From the NCBI GenBank assembly GCA_017541265.1, contig JAFXZK010000010.1, positions 1-33,483 of the forward strand: a DNA stretch of 33,483 bases, in the 5' to 3' direction. Positions 9,301 to 15,799 of the stretch are shown one piece after another. Numbering within the stretch: position 1 is the stretch's first letter; each line of letters begins with the position of its first letter. The DNA comes from Bacteroidaceae bacterium (GTDB lineage Bacteria > Bacteroidota > Bacteroidia > Bacteroidales > Bacteroidaceae). The position numbers and the translations under genes were made by a program. The notes beneath the pieces are model-generated. The model did not search any database. It was given only the letters and a program-made list of their open reading frames with translations, and had not been told where the DNA came from.

Positions 9301-10099
9301 CCCACGGCGTGGTGTAACCCATGTCGAGGCCGCCTTCAAGCTTGGTGTAGAGACCGCAGTCGGCAAAGGCACCGCCCCAGTTCTGGTGAACGTGGAAGGC
9401 AACCACATTCTCTTCGCCATTCAGCTTGATGAGTGCCTTCTGCTCGTCGGTCAGCAATATGTATTCGGCATTGTTCCATGCGTTGGCGTATGCGATATTG
9501 CCTTCGGTGGTTTCGTACTGACCTTCGAAACCTGTGCGCTGAAAGACAAGTTCGCCATTGATGTAGTACTCGCAGGGAGCATCATCGTGGCCGCAAGCCA
9601 GATAGACAGGGCCGGAGAGCAGCAGATCGGTCGTAAAGGTTCGGCGGACATAGATGTCAGCGATGATGTCGTTGGTCGTCCATCGATAAGAACGCCGCCC
9701 GTTGAATGTCTCGTCAGAGCTGAATGGAGCCGTGTGCTCCTCCCATACGATGGGTTCGAAAGTGTCGCCGTTAAGATCGTCTTCCTTCTCACTCATATCG
9801 AAGCCAGGTTCATACCAACGCAAGCCGTTGGCATCCATAGCAGGACCGGCATCGATGTAATCTTCATCATCCGGTAAGAATCTGCCGCAAACGATGTTGT
9901 AGTTGGGGTTCCAACTGTTCCATTCGCCATAGTTGTTACCTGTGTTATAAACCCAGGTCATGGCCTTCCACTCGATGTCGCCGTCCCAATAGGTGGAAGG
10001 CAACAGAGGAATGTTTGCACCGACGGCAACCAAGCCGTCGCCTGCGCTTGCCATCAACGAGGACAGCGCAAATGCACAAAGAAGTAATGTTTTCTTCAT
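6302..10099 (-). CDS. 1265-residue secreted multidomain protein with two galactose-binding-like modules and a sorting tail
   Basis: The signal peptide is MKKTLLLCAFALSSLMASA. Two beta-sandwich modules share the pattern HDDxxExYxNG ... QNWGGxFxDCG: the first at about residues 130-255 (GHDDAPCEYYING, HQNWGGAFADCGLY), the second at roughly 520-650 (CHDDVYETYVNG, QQNWGGYFYDCGI). Between them lies an acidic beta-rich segment that looks carbohydrate-binding-like. After the second module comes a helical stretch rich in Ala, Lys and Asp (about 660-800). The extreme C-terminus (GIYNMLGQRLNKVQKG, then NIIGGRKVVKK) resembles the type A sorting signal recognised by the type IX system. I see no catalytic motif, so a binding or scaffolding role at the cell surface is inferred. 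It has its own promoter and terminator, so it is probably monocistronic. Confidence 0.8.
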   Translation of the reverse strand: MKKTLLLCAFALSSLMASAGDGLVAVGANIPLLPSTYWDGDIEWKAMTWVYNTGNNYGEWNSWNPNYNIVCGRFLPDDEDYIDAGPAMDANGLRWYEPGFDMSEKEDDLNGDTFEPIVWEEHTAPFSSDETFNGRRSYRWTTNDIIADIYVRRTFTTDLLLSGPVYLACGHDDAPCEYYINGELVFQRTGFEGQYETTEGNIAYANAWNNAEYILLTDEQKALIKLNGEENVVAFHVHQNWGGAFADCGLYTKLEGGLDMGYTTPWEGKVLFNNTGGYNNDGASPSNNPKHPWSALYVAQEGDVYSFVMPGNSDLNDVDDDPYWKEQLHFKTPINIEDGHTYKFQVRLMTDKPFNNVTVKLADNDNDDIELASNEDVEILAPEEGEEYEGTLIELEFDGTENFDPETQEPKNLNFKVAFDFGGGEEGATVTLKDFSLLDITEGSTEEDAVELWVGTNYFNYIDMHKRVTKYYVWDQTLNDGNGDYREAKDMEEYESESDTYEEVVYEAADAPEITGRVETLAWTQVDFDDSMWDNQMMPTGSAGYMAEQQSIWPSGIDACYNSSNYWIRRNFELDKINDRLSYELNVCHDDVYETYVNGVLLQKNVGWTNGKNPVQVHIPARYLNVGKNVIATYIQQNWGGYFYDCGINVTEVNYEECLKLFNDALAYAETDTLLTNRMRADVKAIVAKAKQFFQENKNDAAELRAYARDSIRPNVNAIFAYSKDVKVLKDTWNLCRFMEDKGYWGTALEDVTAALDTCATANDINKYLQSLREARKATNMERHTENYVGSVPKAVTMEEIGEVDFSYTDPMDDERPKYYIYNVGAKNFLGGGEDWGAHLVLEYISNPMMLVQAMKDVVDDESGEIIDEEPIEGAFYIETFRPNGEFGSMDFMGWNGYIDCPMGDNRWELIPVEGKPNVYNIAQYGQTFGEADTTCYAGTIFEPGGKKYLGLRSGDNRYAPSYYVVDTDMHSPELETNQWMFISREELLGFIKNASEENPVDLSFLIKNPGYDQRWSIDDWTFFNGSVWGRNGNNPNFVLESYSSNEFDNSQELWPNEGEEALPAGYYVLKVQGYYRDGIEQAHVVKVLNGEPILQRSYIFAGPVTYSEDPEACETMPLMPIHIEANKVPGIGYTYGGLSMPGTYNGQPYSACTQAAQDYFGNGLYWNEVVFQIPEDDPGHVAIGIHKEYDEETAPGDWIVMDNWRLVYYGKDVQDPDAIKGIESDEINNNITIAAKGIYNMLGQRLNKVQKGVNIIGGRKVVKK

Positions 10100-10143
10100 T
10101 TTGTTTATAGTTTTGGTTAGTACTAATTTGATTATTTTGCCTA

Positions 10144-10174
10144 CAAAGTTAATGCTTTTATCTTTATGTTCAAA
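10144..10174 (-). promoter_or_regulatory. Promoter of the 1265-residue protein gene
   Basis: On the minus strand TTTG (10171-10174), a 19-bp spacer and TAACTTTG (10144-10151) match the Bacteroidota sigma consensus exactly. The expected 5' UTR is about 38 nt. Confidence 0.85.
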
Positions 10175-10191
10175 ACAAAATTATAAAAAAG

Positions 10192-10223
10192 TTTGTATTA
10201 TTTGACATTATTTTATATCTTTG
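10192..10223 (+). promoter_or_regulatory. Promoter of the metallo-hydrolase gene
   Basis: TTTG (10192-10195), a 20-bp spacer and TATCTTTG (10216-10223) match the consensus, 23 bp before the ATG at 10247. It is divergent from, and only 17 bp away from, the promoter of the minus-strand gene. It also excludes the upstream in-frame ATG at 10193. Confidence 0.88.
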
Positions 10224-10246
10224 TGCCAGAATATAACATTAAAAGG

Positions 10247-11050
10247 ATGAAATTCGTATCACTTGGCTCCGGTAGCAGTGGCAATTGCTACCTCTTGCAG
10301 TCGGGCGAGACATCCATACTGCTTGATGCAGGCATTTCGACGCGAACCTTGAAGAAACATCTCAAGGAACTTGACATCAGCCTGGAGGACGATGTGGCGG
10401 CAGTGTTCATAACACACGACCACGCCGACCATATCAAAGCCGTGGGGACTATCGCCTGCGAGTGTGGCAAGACCATCTACGCTACACGGCTCGTGCATGA
10501 GGGCATTGCGTGCAACCGTTGCCTGAAAATCGAAGTGCCTGCCAATCGCATGGCCTACGTCGAGAAGGGAAAGACGGTGGAGGTGGGAAACTTCCGCGTC
10601 ACTCCGTTCGACGTGCCGCACGACAGCCGCGACTGCGTGGGCTATGTTGTGGAGGCGGACGACGTGCGTTTCTGCCTCATCACAGATGTCGGGCATGTCA
10701 CCGACACCATCCGTGAGCAGGTGGGGCTTGCCAACTACCTTGTGCTGGAAGCAAACCATGACATCAACATGCTCCAGATGGGTAAGTATTCGCCTTACCT
10801 CAAGGAACGCATCAGCAGCGACCAAGGGCATCTGAACAACGAGCAGGCAGTCAACCTGATTGCCGAGTATGCCACACCGCAGCTCCGCCACGTCTGGCTC
10901 TGCCACCTGAGCGAAGAGAACAACCATCCCGTGCTTGCACGCAAGACTGCAGAGGCAGTGCTCCGCCAGCACGGCATCATACCCGGCGTCGATTTCGACC
11001 TGGACGTGCTGAAGAGGAAAACACCCTCGGAGTTCTATTCGTTGAGTTAA
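10247..11050 (+). CDS. MBL-fold metallo-hydrolase, WalJ/YycJ-like
   Basis: 267 residues. The start at 10247 begins MKFVSLGSGSSGN, the hallmark opening of YycJ/WalJ-type metallo-beta-lactamase-fold proteins, and follows an AAAGG sequence. Metal-binding motifs are THDHADH (about residues 60-66) and the later DVGH (about 143-146), with a His near residue 225 (LCHLSEENNH). In Firmicutes the relative YycJ/WalJ is a nuclease-like protein linked to DNA repair coordination; in Bacteroidota the role is not established. The gene is transcribed alone from a strong promoter; downstream come AGTTAAA-type repeats and then tRNA-Lys. Confidence 0.88.
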   Translation: MKFVSLGSGSSGNCYLLQSGETSILLDAGISTRTLKKHLKELDISLEDDVAAVFITHDHADHIKAVGTIACECGKTIYATRLVHEGIACNRCLKIEVPANRMAYVEKGKTVEVGNFRVTPFDVPHDSRDCVGYVVEADDVRFCLITDVGHVTDTIREQVGLANYLVLEANHDINMLQMGKYSPYLKERISSDQGHLNNEQAVNLIAEYATPQLRHVWLCHLSEENNHPVLARKTAEAVLRQHGIIPGVDFDLDVLKRKTPSEFYSLS

Positions 11051-11053
11051 AAA

Positions 11054-11085
11054 GTTAAAGAGTTAAAAGGTTAAAAAGTGAAATC
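11054..11085 (+). repeat. GTTAAA-type short direct repeats after metallo-hydrolase gene
   Basis: Four spaced copies of GTTAAA follow the stop codon. The same motif builds the inverted array at 11301-11428. A fragment AAATCCGCCCG at about 11083-11093 resembles one arm of hairpin d of the composite repeat. Confidence 0.45.
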
Positions 11086-11117
11086 CGCCCGTACAAACAA
11101 AAAAAAGTGGCAAAAGA

Positions 11118-11149
11118 TTTGGCGGATTGAATAAAAGTTCATACCTTTG
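11118..11149 (+). promoter_or_regulatory. Promoter of tRNA-Lys
   Basis: TTTG (11118-11121), a 20-bp spacer and TACCTTTG (11142-11149) match the consensus, 23 bp ahead of the mature tRNA 5' end. The initial sequence CACCCGCAAACAACAAA resembles that after the orphan promoter at 22939. Confidence 0.85.
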
Positions 11150-11172
11150 CACCCGCAAACAACAAAAGCGAT

Positions 11173-11245
11173 GCGTCCTTAGCTCAGTTGGTAGAGCAAT
11201 TGACTCTTAATCAATGGGTCCAGGGTTCGAGCCCCTGAGGGCGTA
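11173..11245 (+). tRNA. tRNA-Lys (anticodon CTT)
   Basis: Full cloverleaf of 73 nt. The acceptor stem is GCGTCCT/AGGGCGT with two G-T wobbles, the D stem GCTC/GAGC, the anticodon stem ATTGA/TCAAT (11199-11203, 11211-11215) with loop CTCTTAA, and the T stem CAGGG/CCCTG with loop TTCGAGC. The anticodon at 11206-11208 is CTT, reading AAG. The discriminator is A11245; CCA is not encoded and must be added. Confidence 0.95.
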
Positions 11246-11251
11246 CAAGGT

Positions 11252-11284
11252 AAAGGGATGAACTGGATGCAGTTCATCCCTTTT
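11252..11284 (+). terminator. Terminator after tRNA-Lys
   Basis: Perfect 13-bp stem AAAGGGATGAACT/AGTTCATCCCTTT (11252-11264, 11271-11283) with a 6-nt loop and TTTT at its 3' edge, immediately after the tRNA. Confidence 0.85.
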
Positions 11285-11300
11285 GCATTTAGAGAAATAT

Positions 11301-11428
11301 GGAAGTTAAAGAAGTTAAAGGAGTTAAAGAAGTTAAAGGACGATAGCATTCTCAACGTGCAAAACTATTGTCCTTTAACTTCCTGCGAGCATAGCGAGCG
11401 TTAACTCCTTTAACTCCTTTAACTTCCC
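11301..11428. repeat. Inverted array of AGTTAAAG units upstream of aspS
   Basis: The left arm (11301-11341) has four tandem units of the form AGTTAAAG(A/G). The right arm (11370-11427) has four reverse-complement units (CTTTAACT), interrupted by GCGAGCATAGCGAGCG. The centre is a ~28-bp loop. The array occupies the aspS leader and could form a long hairpin in RNA. No canonical TAnnTTTG box for aspS is visible between the tRNA terminator and 11449. Confidence 0.7.
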
Positions 11429-11448
11429 CTAAATATATTAATATTAAT

Positions 11449-13230
11449 ATGTATAGAACCAAAACATGCGGCGAGCTGCGCCTCGCCAACGTAGGAGAGA
11501 AAGTCACCCTGGCAGGATGGGTGCAGAGCGTCCACAACCTCGGGGCGCTGACGTTTGTTGACCTGCGCGACCGTTACGGCATCACACAGCTTGCCTTCAA
11601 CGAGGATGCTCCAGAAGAGCTTCGCCAGCAGGCTGGCCGCTTGGGACGTGAGTTCGTCATCCAGGCAAAGGGCGAGGTGGCCGAGCGTTATTCCAAGAAC
11701 AAGAACCTCCCGACGGGCGACATTGAGATTCTCGTCGGCGAGCTGAATATCCTCAACGAGAGCCTCACGCCTCCCTTCACCATCGAGGAGGAGAGCGACG
11801 GCGGCGACGACCTTCGCATGAAGTACCGCTACCTCGACCTGCGCCGCCCCTGCGTTCGCAAGAACCTCGAGCTGCGCCACAAGTTTGCCTTTGAGGTGCG
11901 CCGTTACCTCGACCAGCACGGCTTCCTCGAGATAGAGACGCCTGTCCTGGTGAACAGCACGCCCGAAGGTGCCCGCGACTTCGTCGTGCCTTCCCGCATG
12001 AATCCCGGTCAGTTCTACGCCCTGCCGCAGAGTCCGCAGACCTTGAAGCAGCTGTTGATGGTCAGCGGCATGGACAGGTACTTCCAGATTGTGAAGTGCT
12101 TCCGCGACGAGGACTTGCGTGCCGACCGTCAGCCCGAGTTCACACAGATTGACTGCGAGATGTCGTTCGTGGAACAGGAAGACATCCTGCAGATGTTCGA
12201 GGGCATGAGCCGTCACCTCTTCAAGACGCTGAAGGGCATCGACATTCCCGAACTGCCGCGCATGACGTGGGCAGACGCGATGAAGTACTACGGCAGCGAC
12301 AAGCCCGACACGCGCTTCGGCATGAAGTTCGTGGAGCTGAAGAACAACCAGCCCGACAATGCTTCGCGTGAAGTGGTGGATAGCATCTTCCCCGCAGGCT
12401 TCCAAGTCTTCGACGAGGCCGCCTACATCGGTGCCATCTGCTGCGAGGGGCAGGCTGTCTATACAAGAAAGCAACTCGACCAGCTGACAGACTTCGTGAA
12501 GCGTCCGCAGATTGGCGCCAAGGGACTTGTCTATGCCCGTGTCGCCGACGACGGCAGCGTGAAGAGTTCCGTCGATAAGTTCTATGGTGCCGACGTGCTC
12601 GCGCTTCTCAGCGAGAAGATGAACGCGAAGCCCGGCGACCTCATCCTCATTCTCTGTGGCTCCGATGCGATGAAGGTGCGCAAACAGCTCAGCGAGCTTC
12701 GCCTGGAGATGGGCAGCCGCATGGGACTCCGCCCGAAGGACAAGTACTCCTGCCTCTGGGTCATCGACTTCCCGATGTATGAGTGGAGCGACGAGGAGCA
12801 GCGCCTTATGGCCATGCACCATCCGTTCACTTCGCCCAAGCCCGAGGACATTCCTCTGCTCGACACAGATCCCGCCAGCGTGCGCGCCAATGCCTACGAC
12901 ATGGTGGTGAACGGTGTGGAGGTCGGCGGCGGCAGCATCCGTATTCACGATGCCAAGCTGCAGCAGAAGATATTCGAGATTCTTGGCTTCACGCCCGAAC
13001 AGGCTCAGCAGAAGTTTGGCTTCCTGATGAACGCCTTCAAATACGGCGCGCCGCCTCACGGAGGACTTGCCTACGGCCTTGATCGCTTCGTCAGCCTCTT
13101 TGCAGAACTCGACAGCATCCGCGACTGCATTGCCTTCCCGAAGAACAACAGCGGCAGGGATGTCATGCTGGATGCTCCTGGTCCAATCGACCAAAAACAA
13201 CTCGACGAACTCTGCATCAAGGTGAAGTAA
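11449..13230 (+). CDS. aspS: Aspartate--tRNA ligase
   Basis: 593 residues, the usual length of bacterial-type AspRS. It charges tRNA-Asp with aspartate in the cytoplasm. Seen in order: an N-terminal OB-fold anticodon-binding domain ([20 protein letters not shown]), the class II catalytic core with motif 2 ([19 protein letters not shown]), a bacterial-specific GAD insertion (about residues 290-420), and motif 3 near the C-terminus ([13 protein letters not shown]). No key motif is missing. It follows tRNA-Lys but is separated from it by a terminator and an inverted repeat array. It converges on the MATE gene through a palindromic spacer. A 607-codon open frame lies antisense to it and is treated as a codon-bias shadow. 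Confidence 0.97.
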   Translation: MYRTKTCGELRLANVGEKVTLAGWVQSVHNLGALTFVDLRDRYGITQLAFNEDAPEELRQQAGRLGREFVIQAKGEVAERYSKNKNLPTGDIEILVGELNILNESLTPPFTIEEESDGGDDLRMKYRYLDLRRPCVRKNLELRHKFAFEVRRYLDQHGFLEIETPVLVNSTPEGARDFVVPSRMNPGQFYALPQSPQTLKQLLMVSGMDRYFQIVKCFRDEDLRADRQPEFTQIDCEMSFVEQEDILQMFEGMSRHLFKTLKGIDIPELPRMTWADAMKYYGSDKPDTRFGMKFVELKNNQPDNASREVVDSIFPAGFQVFDEAAYIGAICCEGQAVYTRKQLDQLTDFVKRPQIGAKGLVYARVADDGSVKSSVDKFYGADVLALLSEKMNAKPGDLILILCGSDAMKVRKQLSELRLEMGSRMGLRPKDKYSCLWVIDFPMYEWSDEEQRLMAMHHPFTSPKPEDIPLLDTDPASVRANAYDMVVNGVEVGGGSIRIHDAKLQQKIFEILGFTPEQAQQKFGFLMNAFKYGAPPHGGLAYGLDRFVSLFAELDSIRDCIAFPKNNSGRDVMLDAPGPIDQKQLDELCIKVK

Positions 13231-13233
13231 GAA

Positions 13234-13320
13234 ATTAGGCACGCCTAGTTGGTCAACTAGACGTGCCTAATTGGCAAACTAGACGTGCCTAGTTGGTCAA
13301 CTAGACGTGCCTAGTTTTTT
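13234..13320. terminator. Bidirectional terminator region built from three 22-bp palindromic repeats
   Basis: Three tandem 22-bp units (13244-13265, 13266-13287, 13288-13309) each hold the palindrome CTAGTTGGTCAACTAG or a variant plus ACGTG, with TAGGCACG at the left and CGTGCCTA at the right. A T6 run (13315-13320) follows on the plus strand and overlaps the TAA stop codon of the convergent MATE gene. It lies between the converging aspS and MATE genes. Confidence 0.7.
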
Positions 13321-14746
13321 ATGTCCCTTGCTGTGGTTGGGAAAAGGCCTTAAGCCAGCTGTCGCTGCGGAAGCGGATGAGGAAGATGATGCCACGGAAG
13401 CAGAGTTCCGTCGCCATGGCAATCCATACGCCGCGTAGCCCCATTGTGCCGACAAGAATAGAGGCCAGGACGATGCGCACCAGCCACATGCTGCCCAGAT
13501 TCATCGTGCAGGGGATGAGCGTGTCGCGTGCGCCGACGAAGATGCCGTAGCAGACAATGCTGGCGGCGAACATGGGTTCGGCAAAGGCTTCGATGCGCAG
13601 GATTTGCACCGTCAGCCTTTGCACGTCCGCATCAGGCGTCATAACGGACATCAGGGCGGGCGAACAGCAATACATCACCACAGCCATCAATGTCATGAAC
13701 ATCATGCCCATGCTGAGCGTGATGCGTCCGAAGCTGCGTGCCAAGAAGCGTCTGCCTGCCCCAAGGCTCTGCCCGACGAGCGTCGTGGCTGCGTCCCCGA
13801 TGCCGTAGCCAGGCATATAACAAAGGGCTTCGACCGTGATGCCGAAGCTGTTGGCTGCAATGGCAATCGTGCCCAACGGCGCAACGATGATGGTGCTTAC
13901 TATCTGTGCACCACACAAGATGACATGCTCCACAGCTATTGGTGCAGCGATGTGGAAGCTCTCTTTCAGCGTCTTTAGCTGAGGAATGAACGTGCCGCTG
14001 TCCTGCTTCAGCGAGAGTTCTTTGCTTCGTACCACAGTGAAATAGCACATCAGCGATGAACAGATGACGAAGGCAATGGCCGTGCCAAGCACGGCTCCCA
14101 CGACACCGAGACCAGCGCCGGGTATTGTGATGCCAAAGTAAGTGCGCGAAGGGAAGATGAGGAGCCAGTTGAAAAAGATGTCGAGCAGGCAGAGGCTGAT
14201 GTTCAGGATGCTGGGAATGTGCATGTTGCCGCTGCAGCGGAGCATTCCGGCACAGAGCGAGTTGAGCATCGAGAAGGGCAGACACATCGAGAAGAACATG
14301 AAGTAAAGGCTTGCGTCGTGGCAGATGTCCTCGCCTCCGCCAAGCCAATGCGGCAGGTAACTGCTGATACCTACGCCGATGCCGCTCAATACCAAGGCAA
14401 ACAACAGGCACGACAGGAAGCTCTGCCGCAGCACTTCTCGCGCTCCCTTAAAGTCGTTGGCACCAATCTTGTGCGCCACTTGCACATAGAAGCCCACAGC
14501 GGCGGCGTGGCACAGGCTGCCGAAGAGCCAGATGCTGGTGCTGACCAGTCCGATGCTGGCGCTGGCTTCTGCTCCGAGACTGCCCACCATGCTGGCATCG
14601 ATGTACTGCATCATGATATGCACCAATTGCGCCATCATGCTGGGGAAGCTGAGCAAGGCGGTAAGCTTGACCTGCGAAAGGGTGTCGAGCTTGCCGCCTT
14701 CTCGTATGAGCGAGAGCAATCTATCTTTACTCTGCGTGTACTTCAT
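13319..14746 (-). CDS. MATE family efflux transporter
   Basis: 475 residues from the ATG at 14746 (MKYTQSKDRLLSLIREGG). An earlier in-frame start at 14788 would translate repeat sequence. The protein has about twelve hydrophobic segments in two homologous halves, with MATE-like stretches such as FPSMMAQLVHIMMQYIDASM in helix 1-2 and the GIGDAATTLVGQSLGAG segment in the second half. MATE proteins export drugs or metabolites using Na+ or H+ gradients; the substrate here is unknown. The ATG overlaps the TGA of the upstream DUF3737 gene as ATGA, suggesting translational coupling. Confidence 0.93.
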   Translation of the reverse strand: MKYTQSKDRLLSLIREGGKLDTLSQVKLTALLSFPSMMAQLVHIMMQYIDASMVGSLGAEASASIGLVSTSIWLFGSLCHAAAVGFYVQVAHKIGANDFKGAREVLRQSFLSCLLFALVLSGIGVGISSYLPHWLGGGEDICHDASLYFMFFSMCLPFSMLNSLCAGMLRCSGNMHIPSILNISLCLLDIFFNWLLIFPSRTYFGITIPGAGLGVVGAVLGTAIAFVICSSLMCYFTVVRSKELSLKQDSGTFIPQLKTLKESFHIAAPIAVEHVILCGAQIVSTIIVAPLGTIAIAANSFGITVEALCYMPGYGIGDAATTLVGQSLGAGRRFLARSFGRITLSMGMMFMTLMAVVMYCCSPALMSVMTPDADVQRLTVQILRIEAFAEPMFAASIVCYGIFVGARDTLIPCTMNLGSMWLVRIVLASILVGTMGLRGVWIAMATELCFRGIIFLIRFRSDSWLKAFSQPQQGT

Positions 14747-15648
14747 GCTGACCCTCTCCCTGCCTCTCCCTTGTAGGGAGAGGAGCATATAGCTGTCTGG
14801 TTAGTAACTACTCCTCTCTCTACAAGGGAGAGGTCGGGAGAGGGTCTGTCTATGATAAGTTCCCCAATGTGCCCTTCGACGGCGATGCTGCCGCTGGTCG
14901 GGTTGCGGAGGCTCGTGACGTCTCCCTTGATGGTCGCTTTTACGGCGCTATACTCGAGTATGAAGTTGCAGTCAGGACCGAAGGTGCAGTCCTCGAGGAC
15001 TAAGTTCTCGCAGTAGCACAAAGGCTGTTCGCCTGTGATGTGGCAGCGGATGAGTGTCAGCCCGCGACTGTACCAGCCGAGGTATTCGCCGTTGATTTCG
15101 CTGTCGGTTATCGTAACGTTCTCCGTGTCCCAAAGTGCGTCCTTGCTGTTGAGGAGCGAGTTCTTTATCTCCACGTTCTTGCTGTACTGGAAGGCGTAGT
15201 TGCCCTCGAGGTGCAGCTTGTCGATATAGACGTTGTCAGTGTGCAGGCCGAGGTAGTCGGCATTCAGTATTTCGCAGTCCTTTATGCTGACGCGATCGCA
15301 GTCCCACAGCGTTTCCTGTGCGTCGGTGAAGCGGCAGTCCTCTATCTCAATGCCTTGCATTCTGCGGAACATCTTCGGGGCATCCACGAGGCAATGGCTA
15401 AGCTTGCCGTTCTCGCTGTACCAGAGCGAGGAGCGTGATGATGTCTCGAAGCGGCAGTTCTCGGCAATGAACCGACGGCACTCCCAGAAGACATACTTGC
15501 CCTGAAACGTGCAGTCGTAGGCCTCGATGTTGCCGCTCTCCTTGATGCCCGACTCGCCAATTTGTATGGTTACACGCTCCAGCCGTGCGTCGTGCAACTT
15601 GTAGAGCGGCCGCTCACCACCAAATTCCTTGTCCTTTATTACTTGCAT
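14743..15648 (-). CDS. DUF3737 family right-handed beta-helix-like protein with repeat-encoded tail
   Basis: 301 residues from the ATG at 15648 (MQVIKDKEFGGERPLYKLHD); the longer frame to 15723 would start inside a palindromic repeat. The body is a series of ~20-residue strands with repeating patterns (IEDCRFTDAQETLWDCDRVS, IKDCEILNADYLGLHTDNVY) typical of a parallel beta-helix, as in DUF3737. No enzymatic function is known to me. The last ~32 residues, from RPSPDLSLVERG to EAGRGSA, are encoded by the inverted repeat at 14750-14846, which also supplies the sequence up to the stop codon. This tail is probably an acquired extension. The stop overlaps the MATE start codon (ATGA). Confidence 0.8.
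   Translation of the reverse strand: MQVIKDKEFGGERPLYKLHDARLERVTIQIGESGIKESGNIEAYDCTFQGKYVFWECRRFIAENCRFETSSRSSLWYSENGKLSHCLVDAPKMFRRMQGIEIEDCRFTDAQETLWDCDRVSIKDCEILNADYLGLHTDNVYIDKLHLEGNYAFQYSKNVEIKNSLLNSKDALWDTENVTITDSEINGEYLGWYSRGLTLIRCHITGEQPLCYCENLVLEDCTFGPDCNFILEYSAVKATIKGDVTSLRNPTSGSIAVEGHIGELIIDRPSPDLSLVERGVVTNQTAICSSPYKGEAGRGSA
14750..14846. repeat. Inverted repeat of CTCTCCC type inside the DUF3737 3' end
   Basis: Arms 14750-14785 and 14811-14846 are near reverse complements (outer GACCCTCTCCC / GGGAGAGGGTC), and each arm contains its own small hairpin around CTCTCCCTTGTAGGGAGAG. It is the same class as 17510-17619 and is translated as the DUF3737 C-terminus. Confidence 0.8.
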
Positions 15649-15665
15649 CTTTTTACTTTGTTCCC

Positions 15666-15790
15666 TTGTTCGGTCGGATTTGCAATCCGACCGTATGGAG
15701 TATAGGGATTTGTAATCCCGCAATACTTGTCTTATCGCATTTCAAATGCTTATATTCAATACTGGCGGATTGCAAATCCGCCAGAACAAA
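15666..15790 (-). repeat. Composite four-hairpin repeat, copy C
   Basis: Units: d at 15671-15693 with arms CGGTCGGATT/AATCCGACCG (a fully compensated variant), then c (GGGATT/AATCCC), b (GCATT TCA AATGC) and a at 15762-15784. The core is 114 bp, starting TTGTTC and ending GAACAAA. It fills the gap between ettA and the DUF3737 gene. Confidence 0.9.
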
Positions 15791-15799
15791 GTGTCTCTT

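Noticed and set aside
11419-13242. A 607-codon open frame antisense to the whole of aspS, and other long antisense frames (1122-2009, 2136-3569, 7583-8794, 8876-9877, 29403-30710)
   Set aside because: Each mirrors a strongly supported gene on the other strand, shows low-complexity Val/Ala/Leu-rich translation with no domains, and is explained by codon bias.
15649-15723. Longer N-terminus for the DUF3737 protein starting at 15723
   Set aside because: The extra 25 residues are encoded by composite repeat copy C; the ATG at 15648 gives a sensible start. The same logic rejects upstream starts for ettA (17596) and MATE (14788).
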